64,000 nt of DNA from positions 5,796,001 through 5,860,000 of the forward strand of contig OU015666.1 of NCBI GenBank assembly GCA_907165275.2, given 5' to 3'. The notes under the pieces were generated by a model that was given only the letters and a program-made list of their open reading frames with translations, was not told the origin of the DNA and did no database searches. Made by a program: the position numbers and the translations under genes. Shown in pieces: positions 1 to 11,600 of this stretch (the first letter of the stretch is position 1; each line of letters begins with the position of its first letter). This DNA is from Zygaena filipendulae (lineage: Eukaryota > Arthropoda > Insecta > Lepidoptera > Zygaenidae).

Positions 1-593
1 CGCTTCTGCTGTCTATTTGCGGTAAACTAAAAAACTACTGAATAGATTTTCAAAATCACCAATGTGAGATAGATTCATGAGGAACGTTTATATCTATAAT
101 TTATTCAAGTTCCCGCGGGAACTCCGGAATCACCGCTCGGGACAGCAAGTTAGAAACAAATTAGGTACCTACCTGTGTCCTTCATACATACTTTAGAACT
201 TGTATTTACACTTACCATGGTTATCACATCCAAAATAATACTTGTAGCGGGAACTGGAAGGCATATTTTATTTGTAATTATAAATAATTTCTTATGCAGT
301 AAGCGTAAAATATCCAGTTATCGTAGCCGAGTCAACACAAAGGCAATCCACAGGTTCGGTAGGTAATTCTTGCAAAGGTCAGTCAGAAAAGCAATCCAAA
401 ACAGAGTCCGATATTCCACAGCCTGAGTAAAACCAATTTTGAATCCACAATAAGCCCTTTAGCTAGCACAAGTCACGAGAAAATAGAAATTACAAAACAC
501 AACCAAGTACCAAAAGTTAAACGGAAAAAGTTAGTCACGGAAACGGATGCGACAATTTAATTTTCTTTTTTTTGTTAAATTTACCGCAATAGG

Positions 594-980
594 GAGGGCA
601 AAGGAAGCTAAGTCCATACAGCCAATTTAGTTGTATTTTCTTCTTCTGAAGTTATTTACATACATCGAAATGCATTGGCCAGATGCATTTCGATGTATGT
701 TGGACCTTAATAGGACGCTCTGTGGGAAGTTGTAAAGTAAAACGACAACCTCCCGATGAACGCCCCATTTCATCTTATTTCACTGTTTCCACACACTGTT
801 CATCACTAATGGATCACTTATGTGCATTTAATTTACAAAACAAAGATATAAAACTAACGTCCGTCACTGCTAAAATCCCGCCAAAAGCCTTATTACGCCA
901 ATGACAATGTTTCTTAATAATAAAAATCACTTCATCTACTTCTTCAATTATGGCGAAACGCCAATGACCATGTTAGAGTT
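594..980 (+). repeat. Dispersed repeat family A, copy 1
   Basis: Contains AAGGAAGCTAAGTCCATACA, ATAGGACGCTCTGTGGGAAG, TTCACTGTTTCCACACACTG and AATCCCGCCAAAAGCC. Related text recurs at 1917-2060, 2200-2560 (- strand), 4310-4420, 5040-5150 and, for its right part (ATGGCGAAACGCCAATGAC), 11600-11700. It also holds the hairpin at 659-699. Open frames through it are repeat-derived. Confidence 0.75.
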
Positions 981-1354
981 CCCCAAGTTAAAACATGGCT
1001 CTCTTGAAAGCCAGTCTCCTGCTCAGGGTCCAAAATAGATGCTGAAAAGTGACTGAAATAACGAAGACAAACGTGACACGCGTGTTTTCGGCTTTTACTC
1101 GTCAACAACCAGCAGCACGAAACTCTAGCGCTGACCGTAAAACTCCAAATTGACGGTCAGTTTAGATGTTCATCCGTGGAAGTAATCCACACCCCGTGGC
1201 CATTGACGGTCAGTTAACGGATGCCATCCACGGATGTCATCATTATTTTTTACTGAAATTGTACTTTACCATAATTCGTGGCTACTTAAATAATCCTACT
1301 AATCCTCCGAAGAAATCCTAATAATCTTAATAATCCGTTTAAATAATCCTACTA

Positions 1355-1545
1355 TCCTACTAATATTATAAATGTGAAAGTGTGGATATTTGTTACTCAA
1401 TCACGCAAAAACGGCTGAACGGATTTGGATGAAATTTGGCATGCACGTTGTCAGGTGTACAGAGAAGGACATAGGGTACTTTTTATCTCGGAATTCTCGC
1501 TGGAACTCCGATATTACCGCGGGTGAAACCGCGGGGTACAGCTAG
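1355..1545 (+). mobile_element. Lep1-type non-autonomous Helitron, complete (191 bp)
   Basis: It begins TCCTACTAATATTATAAATG and ends with hairpin CGCGGGTGAAACCGCG, then GGGTACAGCTAG. It sits between A and T, as Helitrons insert. The same length and sequence type recur at 44354-44544. It is nested in the TIR element at about 1138-1823. Confidence 0.85.
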
Positions 1546-1672
1546 TATGAAATAAATTATTAATTAATTATTATTAATTAATTGTTTACTAATTTATTTC
1601 ATATGAAATAAATTATTATATTAATTATAATTAATTAATAAATTATTAATTAATTAATTTCATATTATAAGT
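1546..1672. repeat. AT-rich palindromic tract
   Basis: Repeated TTAATTAATTA and ATGAAATAAATTATT blocks in both orientations, for example TTTATTTCATATGAAATAAA. Directly follows the Helitron 3' end. Confidence 0.7.
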
Positions 1673-2199
1673 TTACGACTTAACCTTTAGGGGAAAATAT
1701 TTTCGAGAGTTGGTAACGCTGTCGGTCGGTCGAGAAAAGAAGCGCCGGATTGCAGCCAGTGAGTGGGGTGGATGACATCCGATGGATGACATCCGTTAAC
1801 TGACCCTCAATTAGGAGCTTTAATGAGCAGAAGTCAAAAATTAGGTATCACAGGGGGCTACTGGTTAGAGATGCGCAGCTACTTATCCCTTCCACATTCG
1901 CTCTTACGTGCCGCTCCTTATACCCCCTTTTGGGAAAGACCAAGGAAACTTAGTCCATACAACCAATTCAGTTCAAACGATATTCTCCCAGCGAACACCC
2001 CATTTCTTTCATCTTATTTCACTATTTCTACCCACTGTTCATCACTAATGGATGACTATTATGCAAATTTCACTACGTTTACAGAATTTGTAAAACAAGA
2101 AAATAAAACTGACTTCCATGAGTCCATTATGCTCAAATGCCGCCTAAAGTCCCTAAAGTTCAATCAAAATTAAACTTAACAATCAAAGATTTTTGGCGG

Positions 2200-2565
2200 G
2201 ATTTTTAGCAGAAAGGACTTCAGTTTTATTTCTTTGTTTTGCAAATTAGTTTATCGTGATTAATATTACGTGAATGTGGTGGATTTTGCATAATAGTGAA
2301 CCATTAGTGATGAACAGTTTGCGGAAACAGTGAAACAAGATGAAATAGGGCGTTCGTCGGGAGGTTTTCGTTTTACTATACAATTTCCCACGGAGCGTAT
2401 AGTTCAACTAAAGCATCAAAATATTTCTCATCAATGCATTTCGATGTAATTAACCTCCGAAGAAGAAATATACCACTGAATTGGCTATATCGACTAAGTT
2501 TCCTTCTGCCTACCCCGAAAGGTGTAAACTTCACCAAAAAAAAAATCTTAACGATCAAAGTTGCC
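2200..2565 (-). repeat. Dispersed repeat family A, inverted copy
   Basis: On the - strand it shares GGAAACTTAGTC, AATGCATTGATGAGAA, AACGACGAACGCCC-like text and GTTCATCACTAATGG with the copy at 594-980. Together with that copy it brackets the TIR element. Confidence 0.7.
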
Positions 2566-2898
2566 ATTCCATAGAAAAAAAGTGTTATGAAAAAATATTT
2601 TCTATTTAACTTTCAGAAGTATATTTTTTAACTAAACGAATGAATTCATAAAATTAAAATTAACTACTTTGTAATAATTTATTCACAAAACAAGATATTT
2701 TAATAATTTATTAAGATACTAAGAGGCCATCTAGTGAGAAATAGTTGTAACAATGTTTGAAGTTGTGGGGCACTGATCACTTGATTGAGCCACCTTCTTT
2801 AGAAAAATAATTTTCTAAAATTTCTTCTGAGTTGCAGGGCCCTGACCTTCTCTCTGATCACTACGTTTTAAGAGTAGGCACTTCCGTACTAATCGCTG

Positions 2899-3379
2899 AT
2901 CCGGTGTGCGTTCCGTGGCTTCGCACGAATGCACTCGAACGCGCTCGAGCGCGCTCTGAACCCGTTCTGTGGCTTGGTGAAATTTTACTCTGACAACTGT
3001 CAGAGCGTAGTTTCACCCGTTCCGTGGCTTAGAGTGTAACAACCAAACAACCATCTCCGAAGCAGGTTAATTTTCACTCTGACAGCTATGTATTGTTTAT
3101 GAAGTGTCAAAGGTTGCGCCAAAAACCAGATTCGTCGAATAAGAAATTAATTGGAGTTCTTACAAACAAAGGGGAGGTGTCGTAGTCACAAAAAGTTTAT
3201 AATTGGACGTAAAACAGTCTTATTTGCAATGTGAGTTGAGAGAAAACAAATGGCGCCTGCAATTTCAAATATTTTGAGGTTATAAAAACAACTCGATCGT
3301 TCTGTGGCTTGGTTGCAACTCAAACGAGTGATATTTTAACCAAACAACGCACCCAAACCCACGGAACGCACACCCGATC
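2899..3379. mobile_element. MITE with about 21-bp terminal inverted repeats
   Basis: The left end GATCCGGTGTGCGTTCCGTG is the inverse of the right end CCACGGAACGCACACCCGAT, with one mismatch. It is about 480 bp, contains recurring TTC(C/T)GTGGCTT motifs and has no coding capacity. Confidence 0.7.
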
Positions 3380-4309
3380 TATGAAAGCATTTTGTGCCAA
3401 CCATACCAATGCAATGTATGACGCGGCCATAGAAATTTGGTTAAGTATTCCAAAGTTGGTAAAAAAGTTCGCGCATAAATCCATAGTAACTTTTGGTTCA
3501 AGGAAGTGTCGCTGGCCTGATCTACTAGTAAGTTAGTAACTAGACATGGGTAACTCCGGTCCCGTATATATCTTTGGATATGCATCCCGAAGCGGAGTTG
3601 TTACAAACATATCCCATATCCAAACAACTCCGACCACTCCGAGAACAACCGAACAGAGCGCCGAGCGGAAGGAGTTGGAATGATAATGCCGCGACATATC
3701 CCATATCCAACCAATCCGGCAACTCCGAGTCCGACGCCGACCGACTCCCGAACCGAGTAGGTACCGAAGCGAACCGAACCGACTCCAGCGGAAGGAGTTG
3801 GAAGCGCTTTAAAAATATACGGAGTAAACGCACCCTTTCGTTTATGGATCGAATTGAGCTTTAAAGCGATAGAAGAGCTAGTAAATTCCATACAAATTAT
3901 TTAGACACCAACTAGCTTGCGAGTTTCTTCTTAGCTAGTATGTGTACTGTATAGTATTTAAATTTTAAAATTAATAACTGTGATTGTAGTGTGTACTGTG
4001 TGTTCAAGAACCGTATCATAGTTTATTAATGTAAATTATAGGTAGGTTTAGGTATATTGGACTAAAAACTAATAAATGAACACAAACTAATATACAGATA
4101 TTACAAATATTATTAGTTTGGCAACAGTCAAATATTATATTACAATAATTACGTTTAAATAAGATTGACATCCCGCCTTACAACATAGAATTATTTTGAA
4201 TCTGGCGATGAAGAAACAGGTTTTTTTTTTATATATAATTCTCCTCTTTCGGGAAAGGCAAGGGATTCTAGGTCCATACAGCCTGTACATTTTTATTTTT
4301 TTGTTTTTA

Positions 4310-4420
4310 CCCCAATGGGGAAGGCAAAGGAAGCTAAGTCCGGCAAAGGAAGCTAAATCCATACAGCCAAGTCAGTAGTATTTTTCTTCTTCTGAAGTTA
4401 TTTACATCGAAATGCATTGG
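4310..4420 (+). repeat. Dispersed repeat family A, short copy
   Basis: GGCAAAGGAAGCTAAGTCC occurs twice in tandem, then CATACAGCCAAGTCAGTAG and TTCTTCTTCTGAAGTTATTT. It matches the start of the copy at 594. Confidence 0.7.
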
Positions 4421-4574
4421 TGAGATGCGGATATGGATATGCTATCAGGATACATATCTTTTACTGGAAGGATACGTGACATATCCAATCTTTGGTCGGA
4501 CACGTTTAGCCGTGTTTAGCCCATGCCTAGTAGTAACTACCAGAGAGAAGGTAATCACTACGGTAACTACCACT

Positions 4575-4636
4575 GTCGTAGATGGAGAATTTCTCCGTCT
4601 ACGACGTGGACGGAGAATAGATATCTATTCTCCGTC
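4575..4636. repeat. Paired perfect/near-perfect palindromes
   Basis: Hairpin 1 has 15-bp arms GTCGTAGATGGAGAA / TTCTCCGTCTACGAC with one mismatch. Hairpin 2 is a perfect 28-bp palindrome centred at 4622/4623 (arm GACGGAGAATAGAT). The arms of 1 can also pair with 2. Confidence 0.85.
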
Positions 4637-5553
4637 TACGGTCTACGACCACTGTAGACATGGGTATTGGGTAACTCCGGACCCGTATATATCTTTAGCA
4701 GTGTTGCCAACACTTAAAAATATTTACCCCTAAAAGTTAAGTCAAAAACCCCTAAATGCCCCTAAATACAATAATATTATTAAAAAAAAAATTCTTTAGT
4801 AAACAGCAGTGCCAAGATTTTTGCCTAGTTTTGAAAACATTAAGATGAAATTATTGGTCTTAAAAAAAAAACAATTTAACCAAAAGCAAAAATGTCTCTT
4901 ATTTTTTTTTACGACCAATCTTTTTTCGTAATTACAAAATGAAGATTTATCATCAAAATGCTAATTATTAAATTCTTAATTTTTCGAAATTACGGCTTTC
5001 CTATTGATCGTTGTAAAAATATCGTAGTAAAAGTACCGATTTTAATAAACCTTAGTAGGACGCTCTGTGGGAAGTTGCATATAACGACAAACTCCCAACG
5101 AACACCCCATTTTATCTTACCTATTGCACTGTTTCCGCGAACTGCGAATGCCTCGTCTAGTTCATTCTCTCGTCTTTCGTCTAGAAATTGAAATTGTAAA
5201 TTACTTTATTTGACACAACACACAAAACATGCAACCACTTAAAACTAAAACACAATTGAGTTGCGGCACCCGCAAGTCGCACAACGTTTTTAGTGGTTAA
5301 ATAGTATAAGTGTAAATAGGATAACATAATTAATATCATAAGATATAAAGAACCAAAAATTCACTTCTTTGTTTCTGCTGTGTGGATAAAGCACATTTCT
5401 TTTTTTTAACTGAGATGTTTTTTTTTTCAAATAAAATAAACTGGCAATACTATTCTAAACTTGACGTTTGTTTGACAGACAAGCGCGTTTTGCTTTTGTG
5501 AGCCAGAGTTTTGTGATGTAAAAAAAAAGGGAATTTATTGTTTGCTGACCATC

Positions 5554-5667
5554 ATGGCGAATCCTAGGAAGTTTAGTGAGAAAATTGCCCTCCACACTCA
5601 AAAGCAAGCCGAGGAAACGGCAGAGTTTGAGAAAATTATGCGTGAGGTTTCCGACGTAACCAATAAG
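5554..5667 (+). CDS. CRTC: CRTC exon 1: CREB-binding domain start
   Basis: Residues 1-38, starting at ATG 5554 in a good context (ATCATGG) and reading [20 protein letters not shown] then [18 protein letters not shown]. This is the highly conserved basic/helical N-terminus that contacts the CREB bZIP. The donor is AAG|GTATGT, phase 0. The frame is open a few codons upstream of the ATG, but family conservation begins exactly at this Met. Upstream 5' UTR and promoter limits cannot be set from sequence. Confidence 0.93.
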
Positions 5668-8600
5668 GTATGTACCCAATTTATTCAAGCCCTTGCTTCC
5701 TGGCCGTCAAATGTGCCCGCCGATGTAAACAATAATCACAATATACTTATTGCGACTGAATTACTAACTGAATAATTAATTCCGCATAAATACAGAGATG
5801 CAGATAACAAAGCTCTATTGAGTATTGTGCCAACTTAAGTATGCCTGGTTTTCATTTCAAATAGGTATCGTAACTATCACAATTCTTATTGGACAGTGAT
5901 CAAATTGGGCCTTCATCACACCTGCTAGATTATCATATGAGGTCCTCCAGAATTTACTGACTGAAGTTAAATTTAAGATTTCGTTTATTCCTATGGGTCA
6001 ATTAATATATTACTTATTTAGGATTTCAAACCGGCTTTGTGTCGCGATTTTTCATGTGTTAGCACAAAAGGTGTACTAAAAATTTTAATAATAATATTGT
6101 AACTTTAATTTTGGTTAATTACTTACGTGTTTAATAAAGCAAGTATATCAATTATAATATTACACACAAAGTGAGTGTTATATATGAAATTATATCTGCC
6201 TACTCACAATAAAGTGTACCCATTGTGTAAAAAGCTAGATAGATTTTGATAGAATTATTAAATAAAAATGATTGCAGGTAAATTCAAATAGCAGACGTCC
6301 AAGAGTCAAAGCTCCCCCCGAGCCTGCAGCGAACAATGACTCAACACTCAGACCTGTTCCACAGGGTTTGGGTACATTCCGTAGTGGCTCCCTGCCAAAT
6401 GTGGCTGCTCCACAAATGGTCACTGCTGAGCCGGAAACCGTTAAGGTTCCTCCACATTGGAATGAGCTCATTTACCCTTCTCATTTTGTAGAGTTGCCTT
6501 TATATTTTTTTATGTAGTGGTTCTGTTATTTATATAATTAGAGTCTAGAATATTTGCTTCATTGAATTTTCTTGATTTCTTTAATTGTTTTTAGATTTTG
6601 AAATCTAAAAATTTTTACAAACAGATTTTAAATCGTAACTCATTTAACTGAATCAACTAATTAATTATCAGGACCAGATTTAAAAAAGATTTTAGTCAGG
6701 TATACACTATACATACTTCCAGATTTCATTATTCAACACTACACTAAGTCTTGACATAATGCTCAATTGACAAAACACTGCTTGAAAATTTCAACCAATA
6801 TGTAAATTTAAAACCTTGTTTACATATTTACATTAACACCATCTGTTTTATAACCTTTTTTGCCTTATCCTGAAGCAGACATCTTCATCTGCTCATGTTG
6901 TTTTAGTAAACAGATTAATAATGAGTGTATCGAAACATGAATGTGTTATGATAACTACAAACTATTTATAACTATGTGATATAACATAGTTACAATATTT
7001 ACTTAAATTTTAAAGTATCAGCTGTTGATATAGTTAAAAAAAATCTATTTAACATTGTTGTACTGCTAAAATAAGTGTCTTTTTAGTTTCTAATTTAAGC
7101 TTGTATTTTTTGTTATCCTTGATTTTGTAAAAAGCATGTACATTGTACAGCCCTTAATTGAACCGTGTTGTGCCAAAGGTAACAATCCACACCAACCCAG
7201 TTCTGAGATATTTATGTTGAAAGTTTGGCCTGTTCACCAGTATAAGTTGGTTTCCATCTTACTTTATTTTTCAATAACTACTCTAGATTTTCAGATTGAA
7301 ATCAAACTTAGCCACATGAAAATAGAGACAATTACATATTAGATGGCATATGTAACTAAATTTTCGCAAAGTTGTGGATTGCTATATTCTGGCACAACAC
7401 GGTCCAATTATATCTTAATAAAGGTGACAACATATCATATCATTATTATAATCGTGAAGTTAGCTAATGTCGTATATTGCATAAATTATAGTGTTAGCAT
7501 GTTTCAAAACATAAATCTCATTTTTTAAAAATCAGCTGCACCTAATATGTTATTGTTTATCTCATTTCATTAAACAAAATGTCAACTAATTTAAGTATAC
7601 TCATATAACTATTCTGTCTATTATTTACATATTATTATTACAATAGTTTCACCTATTGTTACATATTAATTATTATTGCTGGCCATCAATTGTATTTTTG
7701 TTGTCAATAGCCGGAAGAGACATTGGCGACGCAGTACGGGTTGCCCGGTGGGCACAGTACCGGGACTTCGCCTTCGCGCGGTCCAATGCAGCGCGGTCGG
7801 ACCTCGTCCTCAGTGGGCCCCATGAGACGGCCGTCAGACCGCAGACACGATACGAGCCCATACGGCAGCTCTGCCTATTTGAGGTATGATACTCTTACTT
7901 CTACTGCAGTTCATAACTTCATACTGCCCCTCTAATGAAATATCACTAATGAAAACAAAAACCTCAATAAAAGTAGGCTTGTAACTATGAGTGTTTTCTG
8001 ATCCTACTGTATATTAACACAATCAAAAATATGTATGTAAATACTTAAGTCAGTCATTGAGCTTTATTACTTACTATTGTAGTAAGATGCAACTGTCAAA
8101 ACTGTTTACAAATTGATGCTAACTGTACGTCTAAAAACGATTACCTACCACACGCTTTGCGATAAAGGAAAACATCGTGAGAAAACTTGCTACATTTAGA
8201 AGCAATTCAGAAGCCTATGTAAATCCCACCAGTCCGCCGCACTAGGGCCGCATGGTGGACTGTCGCTCTCGATCAGTCAGCTCAGTCATTATCGTCTGTG
8301 CTCCAACAGTGGGGACAGCAAATAAATGGCAAGCTATTTTCTACGGTTTCACCGACGTAAATTTGGGAGTTCCGCGGGAACTCCGTGAAATCCTTTCTTA
8401 GCCGACATCTTTTACCTATATACTACAAAAAAAACTCTTCCTGCCTTTAGCTTCGTAACTGAAGTATACGTAGTTTTCGAGATTTCGTGTTTGGTCAGGA
8501 TGTCCGTGACTTTTCGCTTATATACTACTAGCTGTTCCCCGCGTTAATTTCGGAGTTCCCGCGGGAATTACGGATTCAATATAGCCTATGTTACTCAGGG

Positions 8601-11600
8601 ATAGTGTAGCTTTATAATGAATGGTAAAAGAATTTTTGAAATCGGTCCAGTAGTTTTTGAGTTAAATCGTAACAAACAAACAAAAAATTAAAATCTTTCC
8701 TCTTCATAATATTAGTATAGATAACTAGCTGTTCCCCACGGTTTGCCCGCGGTAATAAGAAGATAGACTTAGATTAGGAATTGGATTTTTGGATATACCT
8801 AATATATTAATTACCATAAAATTTACATACGAGTATATTGTGATTAAAGCCAAAACACGATTACGATAGACTTACTTATTTTATAAAAATCCAAAGTTCT
8901 GTTTTTATCGCAGAAATCTTGTAACTTACACTCTTTTAGAAATTCGAGGCTAGATTTAAAAAGGTTGATTAGTCTCGAATCGGGGATTGTCTGTTTGTAT
9001 CTGGATCTGCGCAGAGTAGGATTGATGATTTGCCTGTAGGTACCTACTTTATTTGGTCGACCTCTGGAGGTCTACTTAAGTGATGAGGTAGGATAGACGC
9101 ATAAATTTCGCAAAAACTAAGGTGTTCATTTTTTAATCACAAATAAAAAAAAAAAAAAATTATATCTGTTATGCGGGTAACATGCAAGAATGTTCCGCAG
9201 ATCTGGCAAATTGAGAGTTCCAGGCTAGATTTGCTTACAATTTTCGAGCACACGCCTTGACATCAGCCGTGCTGTGGTCAAACGCCTAGCCTGTGTACAT
9301 AGACTAAGCCTATGTACATTTTTGTCGAAGATTATTATTTACCATTGACGCCGACTGTACAGCAAAAAGAACCATAAATAAAACTAAAAAATTAAAGCAA
9401 ACGACGCGGGTAATGTTATAAACAACCCATGAATATGCATAGAATACGCCAGAAATAAATACCTCATTACACATTCTGCTAAACCATTAAGTGGTAAAAA
9501 TCCACTACTACTTAGGTACGCAAAGTTAGAAATGACATGCAAAGCTTTGGGTTTTGTCATTGTAATTAGAAATCGTGTTTATACGTACCGTACGTACCTA
9601 CATCGTTTTTGTCAACTATCCTAATTGCATTGTTTTTGGTGAACTTCTCTAAAATGTCCCATTTGTTTTCGTAAAACAATAATTCACCGTCATTCACAGT
9701 CATTCAACCACTATTTTACTATACAAACATGCTTTAATTGTAATTACTAATGTATCATACCTAACTATTGGATTTTTTCTATTTATCAGTCCTTTTTTCC
9801 TGTATAAAAATAGAGAAAAATAAAATATATGTATTTCCAAATATATTATGCATAAAAGCGTGTACGTGATAAAAAACAACAGTACGATAATTTCATGACT
9901 ATACAAATGAGTCATCAATAAATTTTTGTCGAAAGCATAATTATGACTCGCACTTTCAAAAATTTATCAGATCTTATGTAGAGTCAAGCTTCTAACTCTA
10001 CATGCCCTAACTGTAACTCTGTAACTCTACAAAGCCTAACTTCACTTACTCTACAGTCTACACCTTAGTCAAAATATGTGGTCGACCGTAACATTAATTA
10101 CTACTGCAATTTTTACTACAGAAAATGAATAAGTATAATGTCATTTACTTTACATAGCATTTTTTTACTATTCTTTAATTTCGTATTCCGGCAAAATAGC
10201 GGGATAACGGTAGCACGTTGCTCCGCTGTCGTTCTTAAAGAAAAAGCTTCGAAGATTGTTATCGCACCACGGAGTCATAATGACGTGATGCAATTATTTC
10301 ATTAGTGTCAGGTTTTATGTAAAGGCAACGCAGTACGGCGTTTTGCTCCTCGAATCAAGACATGCGTGTCTTTCACGAGAACCTTTTGCCTGCCCAGAGA
10401 GTACGAAACGTTTGCTACGCGGTGACTGGTGCGCGAACACTCGACCACTCGACACTTTGATCACTTACCGTCACAACAACCTACGTTTGTATCTTTACTA
10501 GCTGTGCCCCGCGGTTTCACCCGCATGAGTTTCTGAATTCCCGCAGGAACTCTAAAGTAGCCTAATTACTTATAGCATCAGCTAAGTAATTAGCTGTGAA
10601 AGTTCCGCCAAAATCGGTCCAACCGTTTCGGAGATTCACCTGCGTGAGTTTCCAAACTTCTTTCACAAGAACCTTCTCCTTACAATAACAAACACAACAA
10701 AAAAGAATTAAGGAAATTAGTCCAGCCGATCACGCGTGATGCCGTGACCAAGGGAAATAGGGATTCATTTTGTTATTGGCAGATTAATCGGTAAATAATA
10801 AACATAAATAAAAAACCTCTATAGGTACGTCAAATTTTTTTTGCACGGCGGAATAGTATTAAGCTATCCACTTGAAGAAGCGTGCACACTCAAAACGGTG
10901 CCACTTTCGAAAAAAACCAGCTAACTCTAAGATAGTTCAATAAAAAAATTGTTTAATATGTAAATAGCGTAGGTAAATACAATTTCTTTATTAAACCTGT
11001 TTCGACAGCATTTCAAGTTACAGACTGCCAATAAACGACCAAATTTTTGGTAGTTTTAAATAATAATTAATTTATGTATTATCAAAAAGAAGTAGGTACC
11101 TACTGTAGCGAATGGTCCTCCTTAAGTTGCCACTCGGGAAATAACTGAGCGACCGCCGCGCCGCGCAGTCGCCAATGCAGCGCTTCTGTCACTAAAGCTC
11201 TCGAAGAAATGCAGCACGGCCACAGTCAATGATATTATAGGTGTAAGAGGAAGCTCCTTGCCAGTGAACATACTAGATAAAATCGATAGATATTGTTTAT
11301 TTCAAGAAGACTTTACAACACACGGATTGTCTTCATCCCACATTAAGCTGTGAGCCTGTGTCGTAGAGACCAAGCTAGTAGATACTAAGTCGAACGAATT
11401 TTTCTCCCAAGCCAATAATATGAATACTTATAATATCGTTGTCCCAAGCCATTTAGGAAACTCGTCAAGAGCAAAAATAATATAACCACTACGTTTCAGT
11501 CAAAATAGCCTTTACAGTGAACCAGTCATCACTCCATGGGTTTTTTAAATAAATGCATCACTCTCCTTTTTTTCTTCTTCTGTAATGATAGCGTCTATTA

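Larger units (their letters stand above)
1138..1823. mobile_element. TIR element interrupted by a Helitron
   Basis: The left end (TAAAACTCCAAATTGACGGT, CAGTTTAGATG) is inverted at the right end (complement of CTGACCCTCAATTAGGAGCT, with GATGACATCCG). Both arms contain the CGGATG(T/C)CATCCA motif. The interior holds the 191-bp Helitron and an AT-rich palindromic stretch. No coding capacity. Confidence 0.6.
3541..4700 (+). repeat. Segment bounded by direct repeats
   Basis: AGACATGGGTAACTCCGGTC plus CCGTATATATCTTTG at 3541 recurs near 4655-4697 as AGACATGGGTATTGGGTAAC plus TCCGGACCCGTATATATC. Inside, ACATATCCCATATCCAA and CGGAAGGAGTTGGAA are each repeated (3604-3810), and the palindromes at 4575-4636 occur. 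No protein is recognised in it. Confidence 0.5.

Noticed and set aside
1823..2173. 116-codon + strand open frame
   Set aside because: Made of dispersed repeat family A sequence that recurs elsewhere in the window with stops and indels.
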